From Chlorokybus atmophyticus (taxonomy: Eukaryota > Streptophyta > Chlorokybophyceae > Chlorokybales > Chlorokybaceae), in assembly GCA_009103225.1 (NCBI GenBank), contig RHPI01003124.1, positions 420,409 to 484,408 on the forward strand: a DNA stretch of 64,000 nucleotides, in the 5' to 3' direction. The position numbers were made by a program, and so were the translations under genes. Below are positions 11,783-23,606 of this stretch, piece after piece. The first letter of the stretch is position 1; each line of letters begins with the position of its first letter. The notes beneath the pieces were generated by a model. The model saw nothing but the letters and a program-made list of their open reading frames with translations. It was not told where the DNA came from and did not search any database.

Positions 11783-13020
11783 AGCATGCGCACTGCATCA
11801 TGTGCTAGTCTCGTCGCGCTAATGGACGAAACCAATGCATTTCCCGGCCGATGAGCGACTGCCTCAGCAGTATTACTTCAAGCTACCTACCGGTACTTGC
11901 CTAACAGCTGCTAGCAGCTGGGCGCGGCCAGGCAGCCGCTAAGTGCCAAACAGTTTGATAAGGCGGCCCGCAAACTGCCGAAAGAATGACCAGCTTCTCC
12001 CCTAGTAGCGACCTTATGCTAGCAGCGACCTTGTGTATTTAGCATTGGCATGCAGTAAAATTGTAACCAGTTGTGCATCCCGCGCTCTGCTGTGGGCGGC
12101 AAGCTACGCAATAAGGCGCCAGCGCGCTATATTTGGACATATGCACATGGCTACCTTGCAGAACACCCTATGTTTACTAATGCTTGCTAATGGCGCCATC
12201 ACGCACCTGAAGGGACGTATCCCGTATCCCGAAACGTCAACTCAACCGGTCGGCTTCTACCGCAACACGGCCATGACGAAGCATGAGAGGGTTGAGCTGC
12301 GCAGATTACGCAATTATCTAAGTACATAATAACAATCTGCCCTGTGCATTCCCCCTGGCACATGAACAAGTCACCATCGCACGTGAAAACACGGAACATC
12401 TTGAGTTGAAGAAACTCCAGACCAGATGCTTGTCCCGTTTTTGATAAGGAAAGGCAAGACACAAGCACTCTGGCTCACTGGTGCCAAAGAGGTTTTTGCA
12501 ACTTCAATACCACCTTCCAAGCAGCCGGCGGCCGCGGTGAGGGCGCGAATAAGGTGGGCGGCATCAGGGGTGGGCGTGTTCGTGCGGGAGAGAGCCTAGT
12601 TAGGCTACTTAACGAAGATTTAAGGACAGTGTTGGTTGTTCTGGTGGGTGGGCGGTATGGTGGGTTGCAATTGGCTGGCATTGCTGGCATGATAGATGCA
12701 GCCGCTTGACTATCACATGTACAGGAAGCAGTGCGCATGGTGGCGGTGACCGTGGCAGTAAGTGTTTTATTTGGCTGCGGCGGTGAGATTAGCTATGACG
12801 ACGAGGACATGGATGCTGTGATGTGTCATGCGTGAAGGTGAGCTTTCGTCAACAGCACCCACTTGCTGTGACCGTACGGCCTGGTTCAAGCGCATGGTTG
12901 TGAGCACTGTTAGCATGCCCGCTTAGCAGATTTGGTACATCGAACTATGATATGCGAGGGTTCTGGTCTGCTATCGTTGCGCTTGCAACTCAGTTGGCTG
13001 CGTTGTCGTGTCGCACTGTC
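11783..13020. other. no gene supported
   Basis: Short frames exist on both strands (for example around 12.48-12.71 kb). None carries a motif or a consistent exon chain. The missing 5' exons of the protease could be here but could not be recognised. Confidence 0.4.
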
Positions 13021-13685
13021 TGTAACAGTCGAGGCCAAGTTTCATAGTTTTAGGACGTTTTTTGGCCCATTTATCGAGCACCACGTTTTCATGACTTGTG
13101 GCAGATTTTGGCGAGTTATGAGTCTGCCACGGATATCGACCGGGGCCCCATGACCAGTCCGGAAAGGTGCCAGAAAACGGAGGGCCAGTCGAGAAGGGCT
13201 CGACCAGATTTCTGGAAGGGCCTGGCGCCAAGTAGTATAACTTGACCATATGAGCACCTCATCAGGAGATCTTTGGAGCCTAAGAAAGGTCTAGAAGTAT
13301 ACTACAAGGTTCTGCAAAACATCTTAGCATCTAATTTTGTGTAGCACAGGAATCGTCGTAGATAGTAGCATGTGCAAACTGGTAGGTATAAAAGCGACAT
13401 TCTACAATGTGCAATACAACCTTTGGCTCCCCAATCTCTGGTGTGCAAGCTTGGTGGTGGTTAGCAGGGGTTGCTAGCGTGTGTCCACTGGTGTGTGCCT
13501 GCTTGTGTGACGATCCAAGACGCTACACAAGTCGGTGTGTAGCTTCGAGCGCGTGCGTACGCGAGTGGCGGGGCGCGCGTGTGTGCTTGGCAGAGGGGGC
13601 AAGGTTCCGGTGTGAATACCGTGTCTTGGTGAGAGGGTTGTTGATTGGACCAACTCACAGGTGACAAGGCACGAGCACCGTCACA
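13021..13685 (+). mobile_element. solo LTR (665 bp), copy 1
   Basis: This unit is homologous over its whole length to 47871-48541, with scattered substitutions. Both copies begin TGTAACAGTC and end CGTCACA, giving the TG...CA ends of long terminal repeats; a TGTAACA start is common in plant-type Ty3/gypsy LTRs. A TATAAAAG box lies about 370 bp in. The flanks CTGTC (13016-13020) and CTATC (13686-13690) match at 4 of 5 bases, consistent with an aged 5-bp target-site duplication. No internal retroelement domain is adjacent. Orientation was set by the TATA box. Confidence 0.7.
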
Positions 13686-13833
13686 CTATCGTTCAAGCGG
13701 CTTGAACGAAAATCAGTCATGCATGACATGCATCTGGCTGTCAATAGCTTGGCACATGTGACTCTGCTGCTACCTTTGACTTTGCAGTGTTCCCGAGCTT
13801 TGTTAATGATGCTTGGCAACGCTTGACTGCAAC

Positions 13834-16800
13834 ATGGGTCAAAGTCGAGCAATTGCGTCTCAGCAGGGCTGGTTCCTGCTGCTCTGCACGCTTTTACTAC
13901 AGCTAGTAGCTGCTTTCCACTCAGCAGCAGCACAAATGGGTAATGTAAACTGTAACCAACCAACCAACCAACCAACCCTGGAGCCACAACTGGTATGACC
14001 TTCTGTGCAACTCTTCTTTGCCCCGTGTGCACAACCTCTGCAACACTTGCATACTAATGTTTGCTTGCAGTGAGGGCCTCTTCTAGCAGCCAATTGGCCA
14101 CGGCTCTCGGTGATTGTTTGGTCCGGAGGGGAGGTTGTTGTCGTTGCGCATATTATTATAGCTTAGACATCGACAATGCGTTCCATTGTCATTATCAGAG
14201 GAGATCGGCAGCAACCGCAGCGGGTGCTCGGAAGCAGCAGTGGGGGTGCGGTGTTGTCGGTGGTGGTCGCAGCTGGGGACTTCCAGCTTCAGGACCTCCA
14301 GCTTTTTGACGTCAACTTAACAAGGGCGAGTTGTGCATTGTCGTGCTCAGTGTTATTAACAAATAGCTGAAATAGTAGAAGAACTACTTCAAGTAGTTCT
14401 ACGCTAACAAGTTGTTAGCGTAAGTACAACGAGGTGTTATGACGACAGGCTTGACTTATGTGTGCAGGCTTCCTCTGCGGCCATTGTCAGTGCAGGAACA
14501 ATCAGTACTTTATTGTGTTCATTTGTGTATATTCAATCAAGATATGGTAGATTGTTTCTAACAAGTGTGCTGTTTTGCATGTAGCCATGTCTTGTGGCTG
14601 TTACATTGGTTTTGCTTCCTGCAGGGTGACACAGGGGCTGCGGCACTTTACACCTCGGAATTGCGATGCTGGACACATCTGAGTTTTTGTGCAACAGTGC
14701 TGGTGCACCGGTAAGCTGAGGGCATGTGTACATGTCACATTGTGTGATTGGGTGTGTTCGCACCTTTGAGTCAGTGTTCAAGGAATGCATGTCCTTGCGA
14801 TGGTGCACACGAACACAACATGCATTCAATTAGCGAGGTGTATGGACTGTAACTTTGTACAGTGACTGGTGAGAAGTAACTACATGGTGGCAACACACAA
14901 GGTAGTTGAGTTACCCGCATCGCATACTCGGGGCAGCACTCGTGGTTTTCTGCCCCACAATCTGCACGAGTGCATGCATCCGCCACTCAATGTGTGTGCA
15001 ATTGACCGTGTGCATGTTAGGGGAGGTTTTAAGACACAGCTTTGTAGCGGTTACCTCAGCACAATCTGCTAAAAGCTCCATTGACCGGGCAACACTGACC
15101 AGTTGAAACCCTGTATCGTATGGTTCTTACATTAACTTGTTGTGTTATGCTGTAGGCAACCAAAGGTGTTGTCGTCAATGAGGGGCGCATGAAGGTCACT
15201 GGGGGCAATGTCAGCAAATAAGCGCACCTATGGGTGGGGCACTTTGGAACGGCAAATTGTCAGTACAAGACTCGAAGTTTACTGACAATACAGCGTCGGT
15301 AAGTAGGTTAAGACACTCGCATGTCAATGTGTGGAAAGTGCTGACGTTCCACCATCTAACTTCTGGCTTGCTTCACAGTTGGGTGCTTCAGGTGCCATTG
15401 TTACCAATAGCGCAGGCACCCTGACTGTTGACAACAGCAACTTCACCAATAACATTAACAGTGCAAGTCAATCCGCCGGATCATTGTCGCTCAGTGCAAG
15501 TCGCTTTACAAACAACACCCAAGCCCCGGTGAGTAGCAGCTGCGAGCTGTGGCTGCTTCTTTGTAGCTGTCGCACCTCCAGAGCGACAAAAAGCTCATGA
15601 TCATGCCTTGTTGTACTTGCAGATGGGTTCAGGAGTGCATACTGCATGAGGCTGGGCTACCAATTAAAGGTGCACGTTCATTAAAAGTAATGCTTCTTGT
15701 GACCTTGGCGATGGAGCCATTTATTCCAATAGACAGTTGCTAGACCTATTGGGGTCACAGTGCATTTGCAACATTGCGACTCTTGTAAATGTGTACGGAT
15801 TGATGTGTTTACAACAGGGTCCTGTGCACTCAGTCTCCCAGGCTGGCAGTCCCTGCGTCTCTCCGCACTTGTGTCACAGCTTGTAAACTCACTCCATATG
15901 TTGGGTCTTGCTGGGCCGCTCTTGTTGTACAGGATGTGCAAACTCAACTTCGTCACACTACCGATATGCTCTGGCAACGCGATGTTACTCAGAAGAATTC
16001 GTCTTACATTTTTGCCTTTACTGCTGTATTCTTATGCGGGTCACGTCTGTGCTACAGCTTGGAGGTGCTTTATTACTAAAGGATGGCATAGCAAGCATCC
16101 GCCTGTACTTTCCAAACAAATACTGCGTATCAAGGCGGCGCTATCCACAATGACAATACGACGGTCTTGACGGATTGCAGTTTCACGGAAAACAATGCCT
16201 TAAATGTGGGTTTGGTTGCATCTTGTTGTACATGTGCGAATTTATGATAGCACCTTATGACAGTGCTTTACAGGCTGGAGGTGCTTTTGTGGGGCAATTC
16301 AATTCAATAATTGTGCGCTGTACTTTTATTAGCAATGCCTGCACTGACTTTTATGGTGGCGCAGTGTACTACTTATAAGAACCCGCGACCAACATCACCG
16401 ACACTACCTTCAGGCACAATCGAGCCAATGCTGTAAGTCTATTGATCTGAGTGGCCGCAAGCGATGGCAAGAATTCATGTCTTATGTTGTAACAGCATTA
16501 GCGGCTGCTACCACTGACGTTGATTGTGCTAGCAGGGTGAAGGTGCAGTTTCCTTCGTTTCAAGCACCTGTAACATGAACAATGCCACTTTTGTCAACAA
16601 TACAACTGTGATAAGTGCAACTACCAGGTGATACTGCTTGGGTTAGGCTCACGAGCGCTCGTTCCTGTTGTATGCATGTTTCAACCAACACGCTTGCACA
16701 TATGACAACCGGTCTGCGGTTCTCGAGGATTGCATTCGCAATGGAGATTAAGAGCAAGTCAAGCAGTGCAAAGCCGGGTAAGCTTAGCATCTCAGCCTGC

Positions 16801-17561
16801 ACGTGCTTGAATGAAAGTTGCGACTCAGGTGAACTCCATGCTTTTTCCCTGGGCAGCTGGCATCCGTTACCATTCAGGTTGTGTTTGTAGACACGCTTAC
16901 TCAATCTTTTGAGTGAATTTGCGCAGCTATGCAGGCAATCTTTGCGGGGTATGCAGTGACGGTTGGGAACCCAGCGGCGGAAGAAACTACATCCTATGCA
17001 AGAGGTGCAGCGCCAAAATTGTGAACGCCCCGCATACACAGGCGTTACTCTGATCACTTTGGTCGCAATCATAATCATCACAAAGGTAAGACTGTAGTTT
17101 CGGCTACGGTGGCATGCTGTAAACACGGCTTTGGAACTTTGTCATACGACCATTGATAACAAGCAGGCCGCGCTGACCACGGAGCTGGATGCTACACCTG
17201 ATGAGCACGGCTGCATCCCGCTCAGTCAAGCCATTCACTCCATGTGCAATGTTGGTGGTCTGTCGCGGCAACATGTTCTGTATCGCTTTTCGGTGTGTGG
17301 CACACCGTATGCATGTGGTTGGACAGTGTCTGACCGCTAGCAACTCTGCAGGTTATTGTCACATATATACAAGTGACATCGATTGCCTTTGGCGTGTCAT
17401 TTAACTTTTCTGAGATTGTACATACGGCTGTGACGGTTTTATCCTCAGCATCTTGCCTCGTGATATGCACTTTCATAAGGAGACATGTGACACATTACAA
17501 AGTGTGCGCACAATACCCGAATGTGAACTTCATGTTCCTGTGCCAGCGTCAACGCAAGTGA
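13834..17561 (+). pseudogene. beta-helix (Pmp-repeat) cell-surface membrane protein, decayed
   Basis: The ATG at 13834 opens a clear signal peptide (GWFLLLCTLLLQLVAAF) with a donor at 13940. Downstream exons carry the GGA(I/L/V)...(F)TNN repeats of polymorphic-outer-membrane-protein-like right-handed beta-helices. Examples are MGGALWNGKLSVQDSKFTDN, exon 15379-15528 (LGASGAIVTNSAGTLTVDNS), YQGGAIHNDNTTVLTDCSF and EGAVSFVSSTCNMNNATFV. A Cys-rich linker (GNLCGVCSDGWEPSGGRNY) and hydrophobic segments (LITLVAIIIITK; TSIAFGVSFNFSEIVHTAV) follow, as in the family's membrane-anchored C-termini. Breaks seen: a 1-nt frameshift near 15.21 kb; TGA and TAA near 15.65 kb; a frameshift near 16.11 kb; TAA at 16376-16378; a frameshift before the membrane helix near 17.05 kb. 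Splice sites are largely preserved. It is either a recent pseudogene or low-quality sequence. A sensory or adhesion role is inference. Confidence 0.65.
14380..14421. repeat. two adjacent perfect palindromes
   Basis: AGAACTACTT-C-AAGTAGTTCT (14380-14400) is followed at once by ACGCTAACAA-G-TTGTTAGCGT (14401-14421). Each has a 10-bp arm and a single-base centre. They lie in an intron of the beta-helix gene. Confidence 0.9.
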
Positions 17562-18525
17562 TCTTTGCTCACTGAGTATTCATTGACGCTTGAATGACTA
17601 TTGCCACCGGATTCTCAAATAAGAAGTGCACACTACACGACATGACGAACTGGAGACCGTGTGCAAGGAGGAATTGTACACTGGCCTGCCAAATGTGTCA
17701 TTGGCGGGTGGCACGCGTCAACACTTACTTACTGTGTGTACACAACTGTACACGTCCACACCCACATCCGCACTTGCAAACCACAGTGTGCACACAACCA
17801 CGCGCAGGCACACACACATGCAGGGGGCATAGCAGTCGAGTCAGCAGTGATGCTGGTGGCGTGGGCATCGCTGACACCTTTCCTCGCGGTGTTGGCAGGT
17901 GACCTGCTGCTACCCGTGCCATCGCCTTCCCCCTTCCCTTGCCCACCTCAACCCCCCCGCTCCCTCTGGTCTAGCAGCAGCTCACTTGGCTAAGCTTAGC
18001 GAGCCCCCACCCAGTCTGTGATAGGTGTGCTGCTGTATGGTGTGGTTGATTGATTGATTGCTGGTTGTCATGTCAATGCAACTTGCTGTGCGATCCTACC
18101 TGGCCCCTGCTGTTCTCTCAACAGCCATCAGTTGTACCGCTGTGCAGGTCGTGTTGTGTCGGGCAGACATGGTAACTCTCGTCACAATAGAAAACAGATA
18201 TAGCGAGTGATCGAATGGCACAACAGTCATTTGCTCGCTAACGCTACAGACGAGAGAGCTGAAGCCTAAACCAGGGCATAAGTGATATAATACACAACTA
18301 ACGCGGCTCGTCTGCTGCTGCCCACGCAGGCTCGCCATTATTAAAGCAAAACCGAAATCTTACTGGCTAGCAAGCGAATCAGTGAACAATCCTAAATCTA
18401 TGGAAAATTCTCCTCCTGAATTCTCTGCCCCTGTTCTCTCCTTTGGTGCTCTGTACAGTGTGGGTATGTGCATGTGTGTGCACGCTCACCCGCGCCGGGT
18501 ATTGTCCACTTCACTACGTGTCTCT
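17562..18525. other. intergenic, no gene supported
   Basis: CA-rich and pyrimidine-rich stretches only, between the convergent ends of the beta-helix pseudogene and the copine gene. No motif-bearing frame was found. Confidence 0.5.
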
Positions 18526-21500
18526 CTACACGCGATAAGGAGGGGGCTGCGTGTACGTCTGCGCGTACGTCATGTCGCTCGGCGTGTTGGGTCCTGGTGA
18601 CGACCCTGATGCGGGCGGTGGCGCGTGCACGCCATCACGCCCTTGATGTTGGTGTTGTTGTTGTGATGGAGGGGGAGGAGCGGTCGGGTTGGCCTTCATG
18701 GGCGCCGCGGGCTTGTTGGGCACGATCCCTCTCGATTGCATGTAAGAAAGAAACTGGCCAGGCAACTCTGCTAACAGATCGCTTGCGAGCATTACTGACG
18801 TTTGTGTCGCGTCATCAAAATCTGCACACGCGGGTAAGTGGTAAGCAATCGTGCGTTGGATGAGTGCTGAGAGGGTGGTGCATTGCACGATGATGCGTAC
18901 TTGTGCTCATGTACTTGTTGAAGGCCACGAACTGCACGATGTCGCGCGCGGCGGTGCGGCCGCCGATGGAGAGAAGGTGCTTGTCGCCGTCGAGCACCTG
19001 CTGCGGAAGCGCAGAGGTGTAATCAGGCGCCACACACACGCACGTACACACTCGTGTGCAGCAAATTGATTTGCTATGCACGCACGCACACATGCATGCG
19101 TGCGTGCGTGCATAGCAACGCACACGCAAACACCCTCGCGCACAATCGCACACGCACATGCACACGCTGACGTGCGCACACACCGTTGAAAACACATACG
19201 CACGCACGCACGCATCACCACGCAGACACACGGTCCCCACCTCCATGTTGGTGAACTCCGAGTTGCCCACCCCGACGATCAGCACCGACAGCGGCAGTCC
19301 CGAGGCCTCGATCAGCGCGTTGACCGTGTTGTCCATGTCGAGTATCTCCCCGTCCGTGATGATGAGGAGGACGAAGTACTTCTGCCTCTCCTGCGAGACG
19401 AACGCGGAGGCGATGGAGGCCGCGGTGGAGACCAGGGGGGCGAAGAGGGTGGGACCGGAGAGGGTCATTACACGTAAAGCTTGGGAGTAGGCGGACAGGA
19501 TGCCGTCCACGCCGTTCACCTGAAAGGAATGTGTTTCAACTTATGTGTGTACGAGTGCATGCGGGCGGGAGGCATGTCTGATGTGTCGGTGCAGGCGCGC
19601 TCGCGCGTGCGTGTGCGAGTGGCATAGACGACATACCAACCTCTGGGTTGTATGCGCTGCCGTTGAGGGCGAAGCAGTGCGAGACCGGGTTGGGCGCCTG
19701 CCTCGCGCCGAACCCCCACGCGGAGAACTGCTTGTCCGTGTCGTAGAACGCAACCACGTCACCCACAGCGCGGATGGCCTGAAACAGAAAAGTATGCGTT
19801 ACGAGGCCAATCAAACGTGTACTGTAACAAGCGTTATTGTATCACACACACATGCACACGCATGCACACGCGCACGCAAACGCACGAAAACGCTACCTTC
19901 TGGTACACGTTGGGTGTTGATCCGCCGGCGAAATGCAGCGAAGTTGGGTCGCGCGGGTCACCATTGGACGCTGTGTATAGGATGGTTTCACTCAAGAGCA
20001 TCGCGTTGGAGGGATGCATGCGCGTGTATGTGTGATCGCCATGCGTACGCGTGTGATGACGACGACTGACCCGTGAAGTCGATGGCGACCATGAAGCTCA
20101 GCTCGCACCCGCCCATGATGTAGTCCAGAAAGGAGTGGCGCGGGGTCAGCGTGCACGCAGCCACAAACAACTGCCCGCTACTACTCTGCGCATACCATAA
20201 AGCGCATGCGTGACAACATCAACACAATGCAGCTGTTGGAGGTTTCGAGCACTTGTTTTAATACACACCACGCTGTTTGGGCCTGCGGCGGCCTTCTTTG
20301 CGGGGTGGTAGAGGGAGATCGCGCCGCCCGAGGCCGCCAGCTGCTTCATGTCGTTGAAGGAGGCTTGCGCTTCGCTGCGGACATACCAACATCATATCAC
20401 TCACTCGGTATGAACTCGCTCGCTGCTTATCGCACTAGCACAGTGTGGTTGTGCATCCACGCACACGTGCTCACCCTATGAGATCGTGTCGGCCGGCGCG
20501 GTCCCAGTCAAGCACCTCCAGGATGAGCGGCCGATCCTGCATAGCAAACACATACGAATGTTGTGCAACAGCTCGTCCCCCCACAAAGACCACAACCAGG
20601 TCACTTCAGCAGCAGAGACACACCCACGCACACATGGCCTACGCACAGCGTCCCGCTTACCGGGTCCGCGTTGCACAGCTGCTGCAGCGTGATCTGTACG
20701 GGTGCCCACACGGGCGCGAGCGTGTTGTGCTTCACCTCCGTCTTGTACACCGTGAGCCTCGACCCGTCTTCCCTCGTCCGCCACACCCGCAGGTACGGAT
20801 CCTACGAGGAGCGTGTTATCATCATCACTTGTTGTGCACAACAACCCACACTCCCCGACTCACGCTCTTCCCGAACGTGTCCTTCTTGTCGAGGTTCTGT
20901 CCCCGCATGGTGAGCGTGATGAGGGCGTTGGTGTTGGCGATCTCCTCCGCGCGCACCGTCACCTCCGCGCCAGGGGCTAACGACACGCTGCTCTTCAGAG
21001 TCACGAGGGGACGAGAAAGACGCTGCTGACGACCAGTGATCACCTGAGTGTGTGTGTGTGTGTGTGTGTGTGTATGCGCGCGCACAGGTACCGATGTGCA
21101 TGTGTGCGCTTGCTATGTATGCATACATACCTCTGTGTACATGCATGCATGCACACATGCATGCGTGAGATATGACGTGAGGTTTGGTCCATAACAGCCT
21201 CGACACTGGCTTCTGTGTTGCCCTCACCTCCGACAGCAAGAACTGCGCCTCGCCCAAGAAGTCCTGCCTCGACAGCTCCAACTCCTACAAACACCCACTC
21301 CACTCAATCAACACCACGCATGTGCGCACTCGCTTCCCACCTTTGTGTTCTTGTGGTCGAACCGCGTGTCGACGTCGAATATCTGTATGCGTACTGGCTG
21401 CAGCTCCTCGAACGAGTACAGCACGCGTATCTGCTTGACGAAGCTCGGGTGGTGCGAGTTGGACACGACCTCCGTGCGACCAACCTCCGTCCACGCCGTG

Positions 21501-22373
21501 CCGTTCGAAGACATCATGCTCACAACAGCCATCGGATCCGACTACAACAACACGTTTGGTGACTATGTTTGCTTCATACAAGTTGGCAGTGGTATGACAC
21601 ATGCAGGTGTGGGGATGTGTGCGCATGCATGCGTGCCAGCGCGCGTGTACGTGTGCGCGTGTGTAGGCACACACACGTGCATGCTCATGTGCGTGTGTGT
21701 TTGTGTGTGCGAGCTCACCTTTGAGAAGACATCCCGGTCGCGCAGTCTCGAGCACGACACCGACAGCTGTCACGCAACCATAAGTCAAACATACAGGACC
21801 CAACACATGCACAGCTAGGCTGTGATGAGTCGCAGTGTTACCCAACCGTGGTGACATTCCTTGCCTGCATGCATGCGCAGTCTGATTGACATGCTAGACC
21901 ACATGTGTGCGAATGAAAGGGGTGCGCAATGCCACATTGCACTGCCTACCACACCACACCACCCCAACGGTGCAACCACACCACTCAACGCCAGAGCATG
22001 TCAAGCCTATGCAAACTTGTCACAATGGCGCCGCAGCCGCTCCTGACAAAGAGAGAAAGCCTACAACCAGCTGTTGCTCGCATTGCTCAGATCGCCTGTT
22101 GTTCGCACTCTGGCAACGGTGTGTGTACTCCAACACTCCTTTGCCCCCCGAGCAAGCAAACCAGAGTGTAGAGACAGGTGTTGTACTATCGATATCATCA
22201 TCAATGCGTGTCCCCTCAATCACCTCAATCTGCGACCAGAGCCCCCCCCGCTGGTTCCCGATAGCCGCCACCGCCTCCGAGGCGTCCGCCGCGTTCTGGG
22301 TGGAGACGGCGTCCACGCCCACCACGCCGCCCACGGCGTGGTCGCCCTTGCCGGCGGAGAAACAACCGCCCAT
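18526..22373 (-). CDS. copine (two C2 domains plus copine/VWA domain)
   Basis: Fourteen minus-strand exons give 648 aa in uninterrupted phase: 22373-22224, 21766-21719, 21541-21341, 21284-21228, 21043-20864, 20801-20661, 20536-20475, 20374-20269, 20185-20071, 19970-19897, 19778-19641, 19519-19241, 19000-18901, 18821-18526. Copines are Ca2+-dependent phospholipid-binding proteins. The N-terminus MGGCFS fits N-myristoylation plus palmitoylation, as in plant BONZAI copines. C2A spans about residues 44-165 (LRDRDVFSKSDPM; IFDVDT) and C2B about 185-310 (NLDKKDTFGKSDPYL; VLDWDRAGRHDLIG), with the calcium-binding aspartates retained. The VWA domain runs from about 340 to 560 (SFMVAIDFTASNGDP metal site; AWGFGARQAPNPVSHCFALN; VLLIITDGE). 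The tail is Pro/Gln-rich, ending PPPYRV at TAG 18528-18526. Introns are full of TG/CA tracts. One donor (at 19640) is GTTGGT, chosen because it keeps the conserved YNPEVNGVDGI. Confidence 0.93.
21049..21073. repeat. (TG)n microsatellite, CA on the copine sense strand
   Basis: An uninterrupted dinucleotide run close to the 3' splice site of copine intron 4. In the gene's own orientation it reads CACACA...CTCAG and could serve as a polypyrimidine-like tract. Confidence 0.95.
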
Positions 22374-23053
22374 TGGAAGGGAGAGGCACGCACCAAGATC
22401 CAGCACTATGATAGCATTGACAGAGAACAACCCCCCTGCTCCTCCTCCTCCTCCGCCTCTTTCTCCGCTTCCGCCTTGCTCAACAGCTAAACCCACCCCT
22501 TGCTGCTGGCGTGTTCCCTCACCGCCCCTCTCCTTTTGCTCCTCATGTCTCTCGCTCTCCCTCGCCCCGGAGGACCCTGAGGACCAAGAACCTCTCCCAC
22601 TCCGTCCCTCCGCCGCCGCCCCCTTCCTCCTCGTCCTCCCTGCGGTTGTCCCGCTCCGTGCTGCGGCGGCGGCAACACGTTGGAGGGAATTGCTAAGCCA
22701 AGGCGTTTGAATGATGAATGGCAAATAAATATCGAGTGCAAAGTGAAGAGCGTGACGCCAACGGATCAGTCGTGACGCTAACGTTCACGCTGGCTGCAGG
22801 GCCCCATTTAGTGTTGGTTGTCGCCATCAGCACATACGTTGTTGTCACTAACGCTGGCCATAACCAACGTCACACTTTATCTGTCACGACCCATGGCTCG
22901 ATGTCTCATCATGCGGAGTTTTTTGTCGTCATGTGAGTCGTCGTAAAATGACGAAGCCATAAGGCAGTCCTTTCAGCAAGCCAAAGTGCTTACCCAACCA
23001 AAAACTAATTTACAATGTCATATTGTTTTAGTTTTTGCATAGCAATGCAAGTT
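22374..23053. other. intergenic between copine start and tRNA-Pro
   Basis: Contains the copine 5' leader or promoter in a G/C-biased stretch (purine-rich on the minus strand) at 22.4-22.7 kb. No supported gene was found. A 72-codon frame at 22718 shows no family resemblance and is not joined to POLA2. Confidence 0.5.
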
Positions 23054-23125
23054 GGGTCACTGGTCTAGTGGTATGATTCTTGCTTAGGGTGCAAGAGGTC
23101 CCGGGTTCAATTCCCGGGTGACCCC
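23054..23125 (+). tRNA. tRNA-Pro(AGG): tRNA-Pro (anticodon AGG)
   Basis: A 72-nt cloverleaf with no intron. The acceptor arms GGGTCAC/GTGACCC pair perfectly. The anticodon stem CTTGC/GCAAG encloses loop TTAGGGT, giving AGG at 23086-23088. The T arm is CCGGG-TTCAATT-CCCGG. Box A (TGGTCTAGTGG) and box B (GGTTCAATTCC) fit Pol III internal promoters. The sequence closely resembles the conserved eukaryotic tRNA-Pro. CCA is not encoded, as expected for a nuclear gene. Confidence 0.97.
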
Positions 23126-23296
23126 TCGAATGCTGCTGTTTTTTCTTCGTTGCCGTCATTCACTAACTTTTGGGCGGGAAACAGTACGATGTTTGGGCTG
23201 TGCTCTCCAACGGCGGCGGCGACAACACATAGGAGGACGGCGATGACGAGGACAAGCGATCGATGGACACACTGCACGCAGCCATCCGTTTAAGCC

Positions 23297-23571
23297 ATGG
23301 TCACCCCGTCACCAACCCCGCCCTCCGGATCTTCTTCCTCCTTCCGCAGTCGTCCCAACCCGCTGAAGGTGCAGTCAGTGTACAACGAGCACATCGTCGT
23401 GGCGGAGCAGCAGGGGGAGGTCAAGGAGGAGGAGAATGGCGACCATGCCGCCGCCGTTGCTGAAACCACCGTGCTGGAGCTCGTCGGGGCCGGCGGACCG
23501 ACCACGGACCTGCGCTACATGTACGACAGGCTAGCAGACAAGGTGGGTGCCATATGGCCAGGTGGTCATGG

Positions 23572-23606
<35 letters not shown>

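Noticed and set aside
22718-22936. 72-codon frame upstream of tRNA-Pro as an extra POLA2 exon
   Set aside because: No resemblance to the POLA2 N-terminal domain, and a Pol III tRNA gene lies between.
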